A stretch of DNA of 64,000 nt, taken from contig CBDFNC010000001.1 of assembly GCA_965249895.1 (NCBI GenBank), forward strand, positions 1 through 64,000, read 5' to 3'. Under the pieces are notes generated by a model. It was not told the DNA's origin and made no database searches. It saw only the letters and a list, made by a program, of their open reading frames with translations. The position numbers and the translations under genes are program-made. Positions 1-8,341 of this stretch are shown here, one piece after another; positions within the stretch are counted from its first letter, which is position 1, and each line of letters starts with the position of its first letter. The DNA is from CBDFNC01 sp965249895 (GTDB lineage: Bacteria > Pseudomonadota > Gammaproteobacteria > Enterobacterales > CBDFNC01).

Positions 1-133
1 AAAGGCCAATAATATTATCAGGCCGAGTCATTATTGTAAGTACTGGAGTATTTAACACATTCCCCGCCGAAATGGGTTAACGGGAAGGATAAAAATTTGT
101 TCTTTAATATGAATTTTCATTTAGTTTTATACG
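1..133. other. Left-edge non-coding stretch
   Basis: No convincing gene is seen. A small interrupted inverted repeat (GGCC near 4-7 and 21-24) could be part of a terminator for the patatin-like gene that reads leftward toward this edge, but there is no clear T-run. The stretch is cut by the window boundary. Confidence 0.3.
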
Positions 134-1114
134 TTAGTCGATACGCGGCGTATAACAGCTCCCTTTGGGTATTGCCCGTTCATGCCAAACCTTGGCTGGG
201 ACAACATCCAATGCTGTTTTGTAGCCTATTCGATAGAGGCGTTCTTTATCTTCGTCATTCATATGAAAATCCACCGGGGAGGTCTTTCCGGTATTCACTA
301 CAATAGTGCGGTGCCAAAATTTTTCGTTTACATATTCACGGGATATAGTGGTCATAAAAGTGCGTATTAGCAGTGAGACATATGCAGCGAGTGGAAAAAT
401 TCCGTTGGTTTTGATCGGTTGGATATCACTGTCCCCCCGTAAACGAAAGCAAATTACTGGTGTACCATCTTTGGCCCAGTCCCTGTGTAAGGCATCTTCC
501 GACAGTATGCTGCCATCTACCATGAGGTGTTCATTATAGGGTTTAAAAGCGAAAATAAGTGGAATAGACATTGAAAAACGAACTGCCTTGGATACTTTTT
601 CATTAGGTGAGTGAATAGTATCAAAAACGACTGGAGTGCCAGAGCGTACGTCAGTAGCGACAACATGCAGATTTAAAGGCAAGTCTTTAAAATACTTACC
701 ATCGAGTTGTTGATCCAGCCACTTTTCGAATTTGTCACCTGAGCATAATCCTCCGTTTCGCAACAAGCTGAGCAGGGAAAACCCCTTAAACTGCTCAAAA
801 TCTGTGTTAAGGGCAATGGCTCTAATTTTCTCCAGGGAAAGCCCACTAGCGTAGAGGGAGCTGATAATACTGCCACCCGAGACACCTACTAAATGGTTGA
901 AACCAACATTTAGATCTTTCAGGGCTGCAAGTATTCCTATATGAGCAGGGAGGCGTGTTCCACCGCCAGCAAAAATAGGCACCAGGTGATGTTTCTGTAC
1001 TTCGCTATTTTGCACCTGTTCCACATTGCTCTCCGAGCAGTTACTACAGTTAAAAGTATGGAGGAAATTTGGATTCTCGCTAATAAGTCTTGGTCTAAAC
1101 TCAAGGGAGCACAT
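134..1114 (-). CDS. Patatin-like phospholipase
   Basis: Serine acyl hydrolase of the patatin family, which cleaves fatty acids from membrane lipids using a Ser-Asp dyad. The glycine-rich oxyanion loop GGGTR is at about residues 50-54. The nucleophile elbow GVSGG is at 77-81 (Ser79). The dyad Asp is in the DGS motif at 200-202. No signal peptide is apparent, so a cytoplasmic or injected enzyme is likelier than a secreted one. The 326-residue length fits a one-domain member. About 40 residues precede the domain and no other ATG lies there; GTG codons at V31 and V34 are alternative starts. It is divergent from the protease gene with only 20 bp between the two start codons, so its promoter must overlap protease coding sequence, or the true start is further in. 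The substrate cannot be read from sequence. Confidence 0.85.
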   Translation of the reverse strand: MCSLEFRPRLISENPNFLHTFNCSNCSESNVEQVQNSEVQKHHLVPIFAGGGTRLPAHIGILAALKDLNVGFNHLVGVSGGSIISSLYASGLSLEKIRAIALNTDFEQFKGFSLLSLLRNGGLCSGDKFEKWLDQQLDGKYFKDLPLNLHVVATDVRSGTPVVFDTIHSPNEKVSKAVRFSMSIPLIFAFKPYNEHLMVDGSILSEDALHRDWAKDGTPVICFRLRGDSDIQPIKTNGIFPLAAYVSLLIRTFMTTISREYVNEKFWHRTIVVNTGKTSPVDFHMNDEDKERLYRIGYKTALDVVPAKVWHERAIPKGSCYTPRID

Positions 1115-1134
1115 TAGCTTTTCAAGGATGATTT

Positions 1135-1887
1135 ATGTGTAATAGGTTATTAATACTGCTGTTGGTCCAACTGCTTGTCAGCCCTTCCTGGGCAATGTAT
1201 TTTCCCGATACCATAGATAAGGTTAAAAAGTCTATTGTAGCTGTAGGTAGTTACCACCCGACGGGTAGTCCAAAGGCCAGGTTTTCAGGTACGGGTTTTG
1301 TGATAGGTGACGGCAGCTATGTGGTGACGAACTATCACGTAGTTCCAACTGAGATGGATAAAGAGCATAGGGAAAAGTTGGTTATATTTCATGGCCGAGG
1401 ATATAAGCCTGCTGTATATGAAGTCAGCGTCATTAAAAAAGACAGGATCCACGATTTGGCGCTGTTAAAGATTAAGGCCAAACATCTGACCCCATTAAAA
1501 CTGGGCAATGATAAAGCATTGAGGGAAGGGGAAGATCTCGCTATCACAGGTTTTCCCATAGGTTCAGTTTTAGGCTTGTATCCTGCTACCCATAATGTTT
1601 CATTAGCTGCTATAACACCTATAGCAATCCCTCAGGTTAATACGGCACAACTCACAGCCAGAATGCTTAAACAGTTACGTAGACCTTATGAAGTATTTCA
1701 GCTTGATGGCACCGCCTACCCTGGCAACAGTGGTAGTCCTGTATATCATAAGGATACCGGTAATGTGGTTGGCGTCATAAACAAAGTATTTGTACAGGGC
1801 TCTAAGGAAGCGGCGATATCTGCCCCGAGTGGTATTAGTTACGCGATCCCAATCCGTTATGTGAAGGAACTGCTTAAAGGTAGTTGA
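1135..1887 (+). CDS. Secreted trypsin-like serine protease (S1, no PDZ)
   Basis: Chymotrypsin-fold serine protease exported by a Sec signal peptide (hydrophobic residues 4-16, likely cleavage after SWA at about 20). The catalytic triad is readable: His68 in TNYHV, Asp107 in HDLALL, Ser199 in GNSGSP. The motifs resemble the DegP/HtrA protease domain and the short S1C-like peptidases, but at 250 residues there is no room for a PDZ domain, so it is not a full HtrA chaperone-protease. It probably acts in the periplasm or outside the cell. It is divergent from the patatin-like gene, so the two may share control. An AGCTAGCT-based hairpin follows at 1897-1928. The target is unknown. Confidence 0.85.
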   Translation: MCNRLLILLLVQLLVSPSWAMYFPDTIDKVKKSIVAVGSYHPTGSPKARFSGTGFVIGDGSYVVTNYHVVPTEMDKEHREKLVIFHGRGYKPAVYEVSVIKKDRIHDLALLKIKAKHLTPLKLGNDKALREGEDLAITGFPIGSVLGLYPATHNVSLAAITPIAIPQVNTAQLTARMLKQLRRPYEVFQLDGTAYPGNSGSPVYHKDTGNVVGVINKVFVQGSKEAAISAPSGISYAIPIRYVKELLKGS

Positions 1888-1896
1888 AGAAACTAT

Positions 1897-1928
1897 GCCG
1901 CTAGCTAGCTATCAGCTAGCTGAACGGC
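1897..1928 (+). terminator. Hairpin after the protease gene
   Basis: GCCG at 1897 pairs with CGGC ending at 1928, enclosing two copies of the self-complementary octamer AGCTAGCT separated by ATC. It is a strong stem without a proper T-run, so termination is plausible but not certain. Confidence 0.4.
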
Positions 1929-1992
1929 TAAGTTTTAAGTTAACCGTTGAAATAAGACTCCAGCATATCGAGCTGTTGGTGGAGGTCTTTAG

Positions 1993-3651
1993 TTGTTGCA
2001 AACAGATACAGATCCTCAGAAAACTATTCGTTTACGTCAGCGAATCTACTGGTTGATAGGTCTTCTCTTAACCCTCTTCTATATTGTGTTTCGTGGTACT
2101 CAGTGGCGCAGCGGCGCTGAGTTTCATACGCTAATTGAAGCATTATCGACAGTTTTAGCCTTTATAGTCGGCTGTATTGCCTTGGTGCGTTTTTACAGCA
2201 AAAAAGACAACACTTTCTTATTGATTGGCACGGCTTTTTTAGGAACCGCCTTTCTGGATGGCTACCATGCCATAGTGACATCCACCTATTTTAAGGCCAT
2301 GTTACCGTCTGACTTGGACTCGTTAATCCCCTGGAGCTGGGTAGCTTCACGGCTTTATCTCGCTTTAGCTCTTTATTTAAGTTGGTGGGCGTGGCGTCGT
2401 GAACAGATCCTGGGCAGTGAGCGGGGACGAATATCTGCCCCAATGGTGTATGTAATTGCATCGATACTTACCCTGATTAGTTTCTTCTTTTTTGCATTCG
2501 TTCCGCTACCGCGGGCTTACTATCCAGAATTGCACTTTCATCGCCCCGAAGAGTTTATCGCGTCCTTGTTTTTCCTGCTGGCTTTAATCGGTTACTTACG
2601 TAAGGGTGGTTGGAAAACCAACAAGTTTGAGCATTGGTTGGTGATGTCTCTGGTAGTGAATTTTATCGGACAGACTGTTTTTATGTCCTATTCCGGCAGT
2701 TTATTCGATTTCGAGTTTGATGCCGCGCACTTGCTGAAGAAGGTGAGTTACATCTGTGTCCTGGTTGGTTTGTTATACGCGGTTTACAGCGCATTTCGAG
2801 ATTCGGAAACCAGTCGAATTAAATTGGAGCAGACGATTGAACGCCTGGCAAAAGAGGTTGAAGGGCGTAAACAGGCACAGGAAAGGTTAACAGCCAGGGA
2901 AGCCGAGTTAGAAAGGTCCAACGAAGAGCTGCAAAATTTCGCTTATATATCTTCCCACGATTTACAGGAGCCACTGCGAAAAGTTCAGGCGTTTGGTGAT
3001 AGGCTAAAAAGTAAATACAGTGATGTACTGGATGACAGGGGAAAGGATTACCTGTCTCGTATGCAGAACGCGTCTTCCAGAATGGCAAGCTTGATCAACA
3101 GCTTGCTGGATTTTTCCCGGGTCAGTTCAAAAGGGGGAGAGCTGGTTTCCACTAATCTTAATCAAGTCTTGAATGAGGTTTTACTAGATCTTGAGATCGC
3201 GATTAAAGAGCGCGAAGCTCTAGTTGAGGTTGCCGAACTACCTGTCATTGATGCAGATCCCCTGCAAATGCGGCAACTTTTTCAAAACCTTATTTCAAAT
3301 GCATTGAAATACCAGGACGAAGGCAATAAACCACACATTAATGTTAACGGCGAAATTTTTGAGGATGAGCTGGACACACATGGTGTATGCACCTCAATCT
3401 GCTGTATCGAAGTTAAAGATAACGGCATCGGATTTGATCAAAAATACTCCGAGCAGATCTTTGAAGTGTTCCAGCGTTTACATGGCAGGGAGGAGCATTC
3501 AGGTACGGGCATTGGCTTGTCAATTTGCAGAAAAATTGCTGAGCGGCATGGTGGTTCATTAACTGCTGTTTCTAAACCTGGTGAAGGGGCAACCTTTACT
3601 GCCAAAATGAGAACCCACCATGTCAAACTGGAGGATAAATATGAAGGCTGA
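1993..3651 (+). CDS. Membrane sensor histidine kinase (MASE3-like)
   Basis: Two-component sensor kinase of the phytochrome-like HisKA group. The first 270 residues are mostly membrane-spanning (segments near 18-33, 48-66, 76-90, 116-134, 150-170, 188-202, 216-232, 250-266) and resemble the MASE3 sensor domain in pattern. A coiled coil at about 272-312 leads into HisKA, with the phospho-acceptor His322 in SSHDLQEPLRK. An HATPase_c domain follows with DNGIGFD and GTGIGLSICRKIAERHGG. The start is TTG at 1993, chosen because GGAGG lies about 8 nt upstream; no suitable ATG is present. Its stop overlaps the start of the response regulator by 11 nt, so the two are translationally coupled. It probably phosphorylates the two downstream REC proteins. 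The signal is unknown. Confidence 0.88.
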   Translation: MLQTDTDPQKTIRLRQRIYWLIGLLLTLFYIVFRGTQWRSGAEFHTLIEALSTVLAFIVGCIALVRFYSKKDNTFLLIGTAFLGTAFLDGYHAIVTSTYFKAMLPSDLDSLIPWSWVASRLYLALALYLSWWAWRREQILGSERGRISAPMVYVIASILTLISFFFFAFVPLPRAYYPELHFHRPEEFIASLFFLLALIGYLRKGGWKTNKFEHWLVMSLVVNFIGQTVFMSYSGSLFDFEFDAAHLLKKVSYICVLVGLLYAVYSAFRDSETSRIKLEQTIERLAKEVEGRKQAQERLTAREAELERSNEELQNFAYISSHDLQEPLRKVQAFGDRLKSKYSDVLDDRGKDYLSRMQNASSRMASLINSLLDFSRVSSKGGELVSTNLNQVLNEVLLDLEIAIKEREALVEVAELPVIDADPLQMRQLFQNLISNALKYQDEGNKPHINVNGEIFEDELDTHGVCTSICCIEVKDNGIGFDQKYSEQIFEVFQRLHGREEHSGTGIGLSICRKIAERHGGSLTAVSKPGEGATFTAKMRTHHVKLEDKYEG

Positions 3652-4117
3652 TAACAACGGTGTATCGGTTCTGGATCATGGTAAACGTATCACTATCTTA
3701 ATGGCAGATGATGATGCGGATGACAGGATGCTGATGGATGAAGCCATGGAAGAGGTTCATTTATCCAATCAGTTGGACTTTGTGGTGGATGGCCAGGATT
3801 TGATGGATTATCTAAAGCGGGAAGGCAAATACCTGAATATGGAAAAGGATTTACCTGGGCTTATCTTACTCGATTTAAATATGCCCATTAAAGATGGCCG
3901 TAAAGCCCTGGAGGAAATAAAGTCAGATCCTGATCTACGTAAAATCCCTGTGATTGTATTAACCACCTCTAAAGCGGAAGAGGACGTATTGCGAACCTAT
4001 GACTTGGGGGTGAATTCCTTTATCTGTAAGCCTGTGAGTTTCGACAAACTGGTTGACGTGGTGAGAACCTTTACTGATTATTGGTTTCAAATTGTTCGTT
4101 TACCCGAACATAAATAA
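3641..4117 (+). CDS. Single-domain response regulator (Rcp1-like)
   Basis: Stand-alone receiver domain of 158 residues with no output domain. The acidic pocket is ADDDADD at about 22-28, the phosphorylated Asp is Asp78 in LLDLNMP, the switch Thr is in VLTTSK, and the conserved Lys is in FICKPVS. The long loop before the Asp is typical of the Rcp1 subgroup that partners phytochrome-type kinases. The ATG at 3641 is preferred over the in-frame ATG at 3620 because GGAGG sits just before it. The gene overlaps the kinase stop and ends 6 nt before the GGDEF-EAL gene, so the three form one operon. It probably acts as a phospho-shuttle or by protein-protein contact. Confidence 0.88.
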   Translation: MKADNNGVSVLDHGKRITILMADDDADDRMLMDEAMEEVHLSNQLDFVVDGQDLMDYLKREGKYLNMEKDLPGLILLDLNMPIKDGRKALEEIKSDPDLRKIPVIVLTTSKAEEDVLRTYDLGVNSFICKPVSFDKLVDVVRTFTDYWFQIVRLPEHK

Positions 4118-4123
4118 GCAGTT

Positions 4124-5803
4124 ATGACCGAATACTTAAAGATCTTACTGATCGAAGATGATGAAGATGATTATATCCTGACCGAAGAGCTGCTGGATGA
4201 GGTATTTGGTGATCAATATAAATTAGAGTGGGTTAGTACATATGACAAGGCGATAGAAGCGGTAAATGCCAATCGTCACGATATATGTTTAGTAGATTAC
4301 CGATTAGGGATTCACACAGGACTGGAGCTGATTGAATCTGTAGTGACTCGCGGGGGTGACAATGCTCCCTTCATTCTTTTAACCGGTCAAAATGACAGAG
4401 AAACGGATATTGCCGCTATGCAGGCCGGCGCCACCGACTACCTGGTTAAGCAAGAGCTTACCGGGCCGCTGGTTGAGCGATCTATTCGTTATGCCATTAA
4501 ACAAAAGTCAGTGGAGAAACGTCTTACCAGCTTAGCTCACTACGATCCCCTGACAGGTTTAGCTAATCGAACTTTGTTTCATATTAAGCTGCAAGACGGA
4601 ATAGCCAATGCTAAGCGTAGTGGCAACCTGCTTGCCTTGTTGTTACTCGACCTGGATCATTTTAAAGAGATCAATGATACCCTGGGACACCCTGTGGGTG
4701 ATGCGCTGTTGCAGCAAGTTGCCAAGCGTCTGCTCGACAACAGCCGTGAAACCGATACAGTTACCCGCTTAGGAGGTGATGAATTTGCTGTGATTGCGAC
4801 GCATATTACCCTTGATAAAAGCGTGGCATTGGTTGCGAAAAAGTTAGTGAAAGCTTTAGCTCAACCCTATCAGCTAGATAGTGAGCTGCTACAAAATAGC
4901 ACTAGCCTAGGTGTCGCGTTATATCCTCAGCACGGCGAAGATCAGGATAGTTTATTAAGTCATGCCGATCTGGCGCTGTACCAGGCGAAAAATGCAGGCC
5001 GAAACACCTTTAGCTTTTATGATGCTCAGCTAGATGAAAATATGCGCAAGGAAAAGACATTAAGGCAGGATCTGGAGGCGGCCATTGAGCAAAAACAGTT
5101 TGAATTGCATTTACAGCCAATCCTTACCTGTAATGGAAGGTTAAATAGTGCTGAAGGGCTACTCAGATGGAATCACCCTAAGCAAGGCTGGATCCCCCCG
5201 GACCACTTTATCCCCATAGCAGAGAGTACAGGGCTTATAGTACCTCTGGGGGAGTTGGTATTAGAAATGGCTTGTGATTACATAAAAAGTTGGGGTACCC
5301 AAAACAATAAACCGGCCACACTAGCGGTTAATATCTCACCCGCTCAGCTCACAGATCAGCGTTTACTACAAATTATTGACGCTGCAAATATCGACCCTAG
5401 CTTGGTGGAGTTTGAATTAACCGAAAATATCTTAATTGAAGCCACAGACCAGCAAGTGCAGTTGTTAAGTTTACTGCATAGCAAGGGGGTTAATATTGCA
5501 ATTGATGACTTTGGCATGGGTTACTCCTCGCTAAGTTACCTTAAACAATTACCTGTTACTAAGCTAAAAATCGACAGGTCTTTCATCCGTGGGGTAGATT
5601 CCAGTGACGATCAGGCAGCCATAGTACGGGCGATCATTATGTTGTCTCATGCTTTGGGGTTAAAAGTGGTAGCAGAGGGGGTGGAAACGCAAAGCCAGGC
5701 AAATCTGTTATTGAAAGAAGGTTGTGAGCTATTACAAGGTTTCTTATTTGCCAAACCCATGCCGATAGATGCTTTTAATCGCTGGACCGATAAACAGGGA
5801 TAA
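4124..5803 (+). CDS. REC-GGDEF-EAL c-di-GMP signalling protein
   Basis: Response regulator whose output domains make and/or break cyclic di-GMP. The receiver domain is about 5-120, with Asp58 in LVDYR as phosphorylation site. The GGDEF domain is about 130-295 with an intact GGDEF at 217-221, preceded at the right spacing by RETD (208-211), an RxxD inhibitory I-site. The EAL domain spans about 315-550. Its signature reads EGL instead of EAL, but ELTEN, IDDFGMGYSSL, KIDRSFI and AEGVET are all present, so phosphodiesterase activity is still plausible. It is the third gene of the kinase/regulator operon and is probably phosphorylated by that kinase. Which activity dominates cannot be read from sequence. 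Confidence 0.9.
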   Translation: MTEYLKILLIEDDEDDYILTEELLDEVFGDQYKLEWVSTYDKAIEAVNANRHDICLVDYRLGIHTGLELIESVVTRGGDNAPFILLTGQNDRETDIAAMQAGATDYLVKQELTGPLVERSIRYAIKQKSVEKRLTSLAHYDPLTGLANRTLFHIKLQDGIANAKRSGNLLALLLLDLDHFKEINDTLGHPVGDALLQQVAKRLLDNSRETDTVTRLGGDEFAVIATHITLDKSVALVAKKLVKALAQPYQLDSELLQNSTSLGVALYPQHGEDQDSLLSHADLALYQAKNAGRNTFSFYDAQLDENMRKEKTLRQDLEAAIEQKQFELHLQPILTCNGRLNSAEGLLRWNHPKQGWIPPDHFIPIAESTGLIVPLGELVLEMACDYIKSWGTQNNKPATLAVNISPAQLTDQRLLQIIDAANIDPSLVEFELTENILIEATDQQVQLLSLLHSKGVNIAIDDFGMGYSSLSYLKQLPVTKLKIDRSFIRGVDSSDDQAAIVRAIIMLSHALGLKVVAEGVETQSQANLLLKEGCELLQGFLFAKPMPIDAFNRWTDKQG

Positions 5804-5806
5804 AAA

Positions 5807-5825
5807 AGGCCGGACGGTCCGGCCT
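5807..5825 (-). terminator. Rho-independent terminator for hslU
   Basis: The near-perfect palindrome GGCCGGAC/GTCCGGCC is followed on the minus strand by a T-run (A5802-A5807 on the plus strand). It sits 18 bp beyond the hslU stop. It may also serve the convergent GGDEF-EAL operon, but the T-run favours hslU. Confidence 0.8.
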
Positions 5826-5842
5826 GGTAATTTGTCTGTTTG

Positions 5843-7177
5843 CTACAGAATAAAGCGGCTTAGGTCTTCATTTTCAACCAAATCACCCAGGGCTTTGTTC
5901 ACGTAGTTAGCGTCTACCATTATGGTATCACCCGATTTATCGGAGGCTTGGTAAGAAAGCTCTTCCATCAGGCGTTCCATCACAGTATGCAAACGGCGGG
6001 CGCCGATATTTTCTGTGGTTTCGTTTACCCTCCAGGCTGCATCGGCAATGCATTTGATGCCGTCTTCGCTAAAGCTGACATTAACGCCTTCGGTGGCCAT
6101 CAGTGCAATGTACTGCTCGGTAAGAGAGGCATTTGGTTCAGTCAGAATTCGCTCGAAGTCACTGGCTTTCAGTGCTTCAAGTTCAACGCGAATTGGCAAG
6201 CGACCTTGCAGCTCAGGAATAAGGTCTGATGGTTTAGCTACCTGGAATGCTCCGGATGCGACAAACAGGATATGATCGGTTTTTACCATACCGTGCTTGG
6301 TGCTAACAGTTGAACCTTCAACCAAAGGCAACAGGTCACGTTGTACCCCTTCACGGGATACATCTGGGCCAGAGGTGTCACCACGCTTACAGATCTTGTC
6401 GATTTCATCGATAAAGACGATACCGTTGTTTTCTGCGGCGTAGATGGCTTTTTCTTTTAGCTCTTCAGGGTTAACCAGTTTGCCGGCTTCTTCTTCCACA
6501 AGGGCTTTTAACGCTTCTTTGACCTTCAGCTTACGCTTTTTAGTGGTGGCGTTGCCAGACAGGTTCTGGAACATACCCTGCAGCTGGTTGGTCATTTCCT
6601 CCATTCCCGGAGGCGCCATTATTTCCACGCCCATTTGTGGCGCAGCTACGTCGATTTCAATTTCTTTATCGTCTAGCTTGCCTTCGCGTAATTTCTTACG
6701 GAAAACTTGCCGAGTGTTGGAGTCTGTCGCTGGTTTATCATCTTCACCCCAGGTGCCTTTTGCCGGAGGCAGCAAGGCGTCAAGGATCCGCTCTTCCGCC
6801 ATCTCCTCGGCGCGTAAATGGACTTTTTCCATTTCCTGCTCACGGGTGATCTTTAATGCCACGTCTGCCAGATCGCGGATAATGCTTTCAACTTCCTTGC
6901 CCACATAACCGACTTCGGTAAATTTAGTGGCTTCTACTTTTATAAAAGGCGCTTGCGCCAGCTTAGCCAGACGGCGGGCTATTTCGGTTTTGCCGACACC
7001 GGTAGGACCTATCATCAGGATATTTTTTGGTGTCACTTCCTGGCGCATCTCGGAATCCAGTTGCATACGGCGCCAGCGGTTTCTCAGGGCGATGGCGACA
7101 GCACGTTTTGCTTTATCCTGGCCAATAATATGGCTGTCCAGCTCACTAACTATTTCTCTTGGGGTCATATCGGACAT
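5843..7177 (-). CDS. hslU: ATP-dependent protease ATPase subunit HslU
   Basis: AAA+ unfoldase (ClpY) that caps the HslV peptidase and feeds it unfolded substrates in the cytoplasm. Walker A is GPTGVGKT at 57-64 and Walker B is FIDEIDK near 255. The inserted I-domain with charged helices spans about 110-240, the sensor arginine is in GARRLHT, and the C-terminal LSRFIL tail is the one that docks into HslV. The 444-residue length is normal. It lies 110 bp downstream of hslV and is presumably cotranscribed from the sigma-32 promoter ahead of hslV. It ends at a strong terminator. Confidence 0.98.
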   Translation of the reverse strand: MSDMTPREIVSELDSHIIGQDKAKRAVAIALRNRWRRMQLDSEMRQEVTPKNILMIGPTGVGKTEIARRLAKLAQAPFIKVEATKFTEVGYVGKEVESIIRDLADVALKITREQEMEKVHLRAEEMAEERILDALLPPAKGTWGEDDKPATDSNTRQVFRKKLREGKLDDKEIEIDVAAPQMGVEIMAPPGMEEMTNQLQGMFQNLSGNATTKKRKLKVKEALKALVEEEAGKLVNPEELKEKAIYAAENNGIVFIDEIDKICKRGDTSGPDVSREGVQRDLLPLVEGSTVSTKHGMVKTDHILFVASGAFQVAKPSDLIPELQGRLPIRVELEALKASDFERILTEPNASLTEQYIALMATEGVNVSFSEDGIKCIADAAWRVNETTENIGARRLHTVMERLMEELSYQASDKSGDTIMVDANYVNKALGDLVENEDLSRFIL

Positions 7178-7287
7178 ATTTTTAATCCTGGTTTAGCCGG
7201 GCAGCTTTGACCCAACTATGAATATCAATTTATTTGTAATTATTTGTCTGCACTACCTCTGGAGCAGAGGTGAGTTATCAAACTGAA

Positions 7288-7812
7288 TTAGTAGTCCAAC
7301 TTTTCGATCACCTGGTTTGAATTGGTGAAGACACAGATGTTACTCGCTATGGTCAGTGATTTTTCCACGATTTCCTGGGCATCTAACTCTGTGTTTTCCA
7401 ACAGGGCCATAGCGGCGGACTGAGCAAATGCACCACCCGAACCAATGGCGATCAGGTCGTTTTCAGGTTGTACCACATCACCATTGCCCGTAATAATATA
7501 GGACTTTTCTTTATCGGCGACGGCCAGCAGGGCTTCTAACTTTCTTAACATGCGGTCAGTGCGCCAGTCTTTGGCTAATTCTACTGCCGCTCTCTCCAGG
7601 TTGCCCTGGTGAGCTTGAAGCTTGGCTTCGAATCTTTCCAGTAAAGTAAAAGCGTCGGCGGTACCACCGGCAAAACCCGCTAAAACCTTACCTTCATATA
7701 ACCGGTGAACCTTCCTGGCATTGCCTTTCATCACGGTGTTACCCAGGGAAACCTGGCCGTCACCGCCAATTACGACTTTATTACCACGGCGTACTGAAAC
7801 TATCGTTGTCAC
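7288..7812 (-). CDS. hslV: ATP-dependent protease peptidase subunit HslV
   Basis: Proteasome-type N-terminal nucleophile peptidase (ClpQ) that forms a double hexamer capped by HslU. After removal of Met1 the new N-terminus is TTIVSVRR, with Thr2 as the catalytic nucleophile. GGDGQVSLG and the Lys in ARKVHR are typical, and the 174 residues match the family. The start is GTG, supported by GAGG about 8 nt upstream. It is first in the hslVU operon, with a heat-shock promoter at 7900-7928 and a hairpin at the very 5' end of the predicted mRNA. Confidence 0.97.
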   Translation of the reverse strand: MTTIVSVRRGNKVVIGGDGQVSLGNTVMKGNARKVHRLYEGKVLAGFAGGTADAFTLLERFEAKLQAHQGNLERAAVELAKDWRTDRMLRKLEALLAVADKEKSYIITGNGDVVQPENDLIAIGSGGAFAQSAAMALLENTELDAQEIVEKSLTIASNICVFTNSNQVIEKLDY

Positions 7813-7871
7813 TGGAAACCTCGTTAAATGTCTGCTGCCCAGAAGTAATAGCTGAACACTGGTTGTATCAA

Positions 7872-7889
7872 ATGCGTCTTAAAACGCAT
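7872..7889 (-). promoter_or_regulatory. hslVU 5' UTR hairpin
   Basis: ATGCGT and ACGCAT form a 6-bp stem with a 6-nt loop. It lies within a few nucleotides of the start site predicted from the sigma-32 promoter. In E. coli a stem-loop at the immediate 5' end of hslVU mRNA is known to stabilise the transcript; this one is in the equivalent place. Confidence 0.6.
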
Positions 7890-7899
7890 GATAGAAACG

Positions 7900-7928
7900 A
7901 AATGGGGCGGAAAAAGAAGGTTTTCAAC
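7900..7928 (-). promoter_or_regulatory. Sigma-32 heat-shock promoter of hslVU
   Basis: Read on the minus strand, GTTGAAA (7922-7928) is followed after exactly 14 nt by CCCCATTT (7900-7907). This agrees very well with the sigma-32 consensus CTTGAAA-N14-CCCCATNT. It lies about 90 bp upstream of the hslV start. Confidence 0.85.
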
Positions 7929-7980
7929 CCTGATGGCGGAATATTCTTGACCAACTCTCTGTGGTGTAACCGCAGAGAGT

Positions 7981-8241
7981 GTGCAGCCAGACCATGTCCA
8001 TTTATTAATAAAGGTGCCACCGAAAAAGTCAATATCCGAACTTTTAGGAGCTGTAAAAGGCCGAACAGCAATTAGGATATTTAAGCAGTTTCCCCATCTG
8101 CGCAAGAAGCCATATTGGGGTAACCATTTTTGGGCAAAAGGCTATTTTGTAGACACTGTCGGTGTGGATGCGGAAATGATAAGAAAATATGTGAAGTACC
8201 AAGAAAAGCTTGAAAAGCGCCAAGAACAATTAGAATTTTAG
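7981..8241 (+). pseudogene. IS200-family transposase TnpA, C-terminal fragment
   Basis: The 86-codon fragment opens with VQPDHVHLLIKVPPK, the second half of a Y1 (HUH) transposase, and continues with GNHFWAKGYFVDTVG and IRKYVKYQEK, both typical of IS200 TnpA. About 60 N-terminal residues are missing. The HxH-like DHVH is kept, while the tyrosine of the last helix lies in the YVKYQ region. The GTG at 7981 is probably not a genuine start. It is a relic without likely function. Confidence 0.75.
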
Positions 8242-8262
8242 CCGTCTAAATTGGGGATAATC

Positions 8263-8337
8263 AGCTTGCCTTCTAAGAGGGCAAGCTTACGCCCCCTTCT
8301 AGGGGGTTAAAGGCAAAGCCACCTTCTAAGAAGGTGG
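8263..8337. repeat. Three consecutive TTCTA-containing hairpins
   Basis: Stem AGCTTGCC/GGCAAGCT (8263-8287), stem CCCCC/GGGGG with a TTCTA loop (8292-8306), and the 9-bp stem CCACCTTCT/AGAAGGTGG (8319-8337). Each carries TTCTA at or beside its apex. They lie at the right end of the IS200 remnant and just beyond the ftsN stop, so they may also stop transcription. Confidence 0.6.
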
Positions 8338-8341
8338 ATCT

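Larger units (their letters stand above)
7930..8338 (+). mobile_element. IS200/IS605-type insertion sequence remnant
   Basis: A stretch between the hslV promoter and ftsN with the C-terminal half of a Y1 transposase (7981-8241). A perfect 8-bp hairpin (extended by G:T pairing) lies upstream at 7954-7980. Three consecutive hairpins lie downstream: 8263-8287, 8292-8306 and 8319-8337. Subterminal hairpins are the hallmark of IS200/IS605 ends. The exact left boundary is uncertain. With the N-terminal half and catalytic HUH region missing, the element cannot move by itself. Confidence 0.6.

Noticed and set aside
6444..6908. 154-codon open frame antisense to hslU
   Set aside because: Ser-rich shadow translation of a conserved gene, no start signal.
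7806..8075. 89-codon open frame across the hslV promoter
   Set aside because: Covers the sigma-32 promoter and hairpin, out of frame with the transposase remnant, no family signal.
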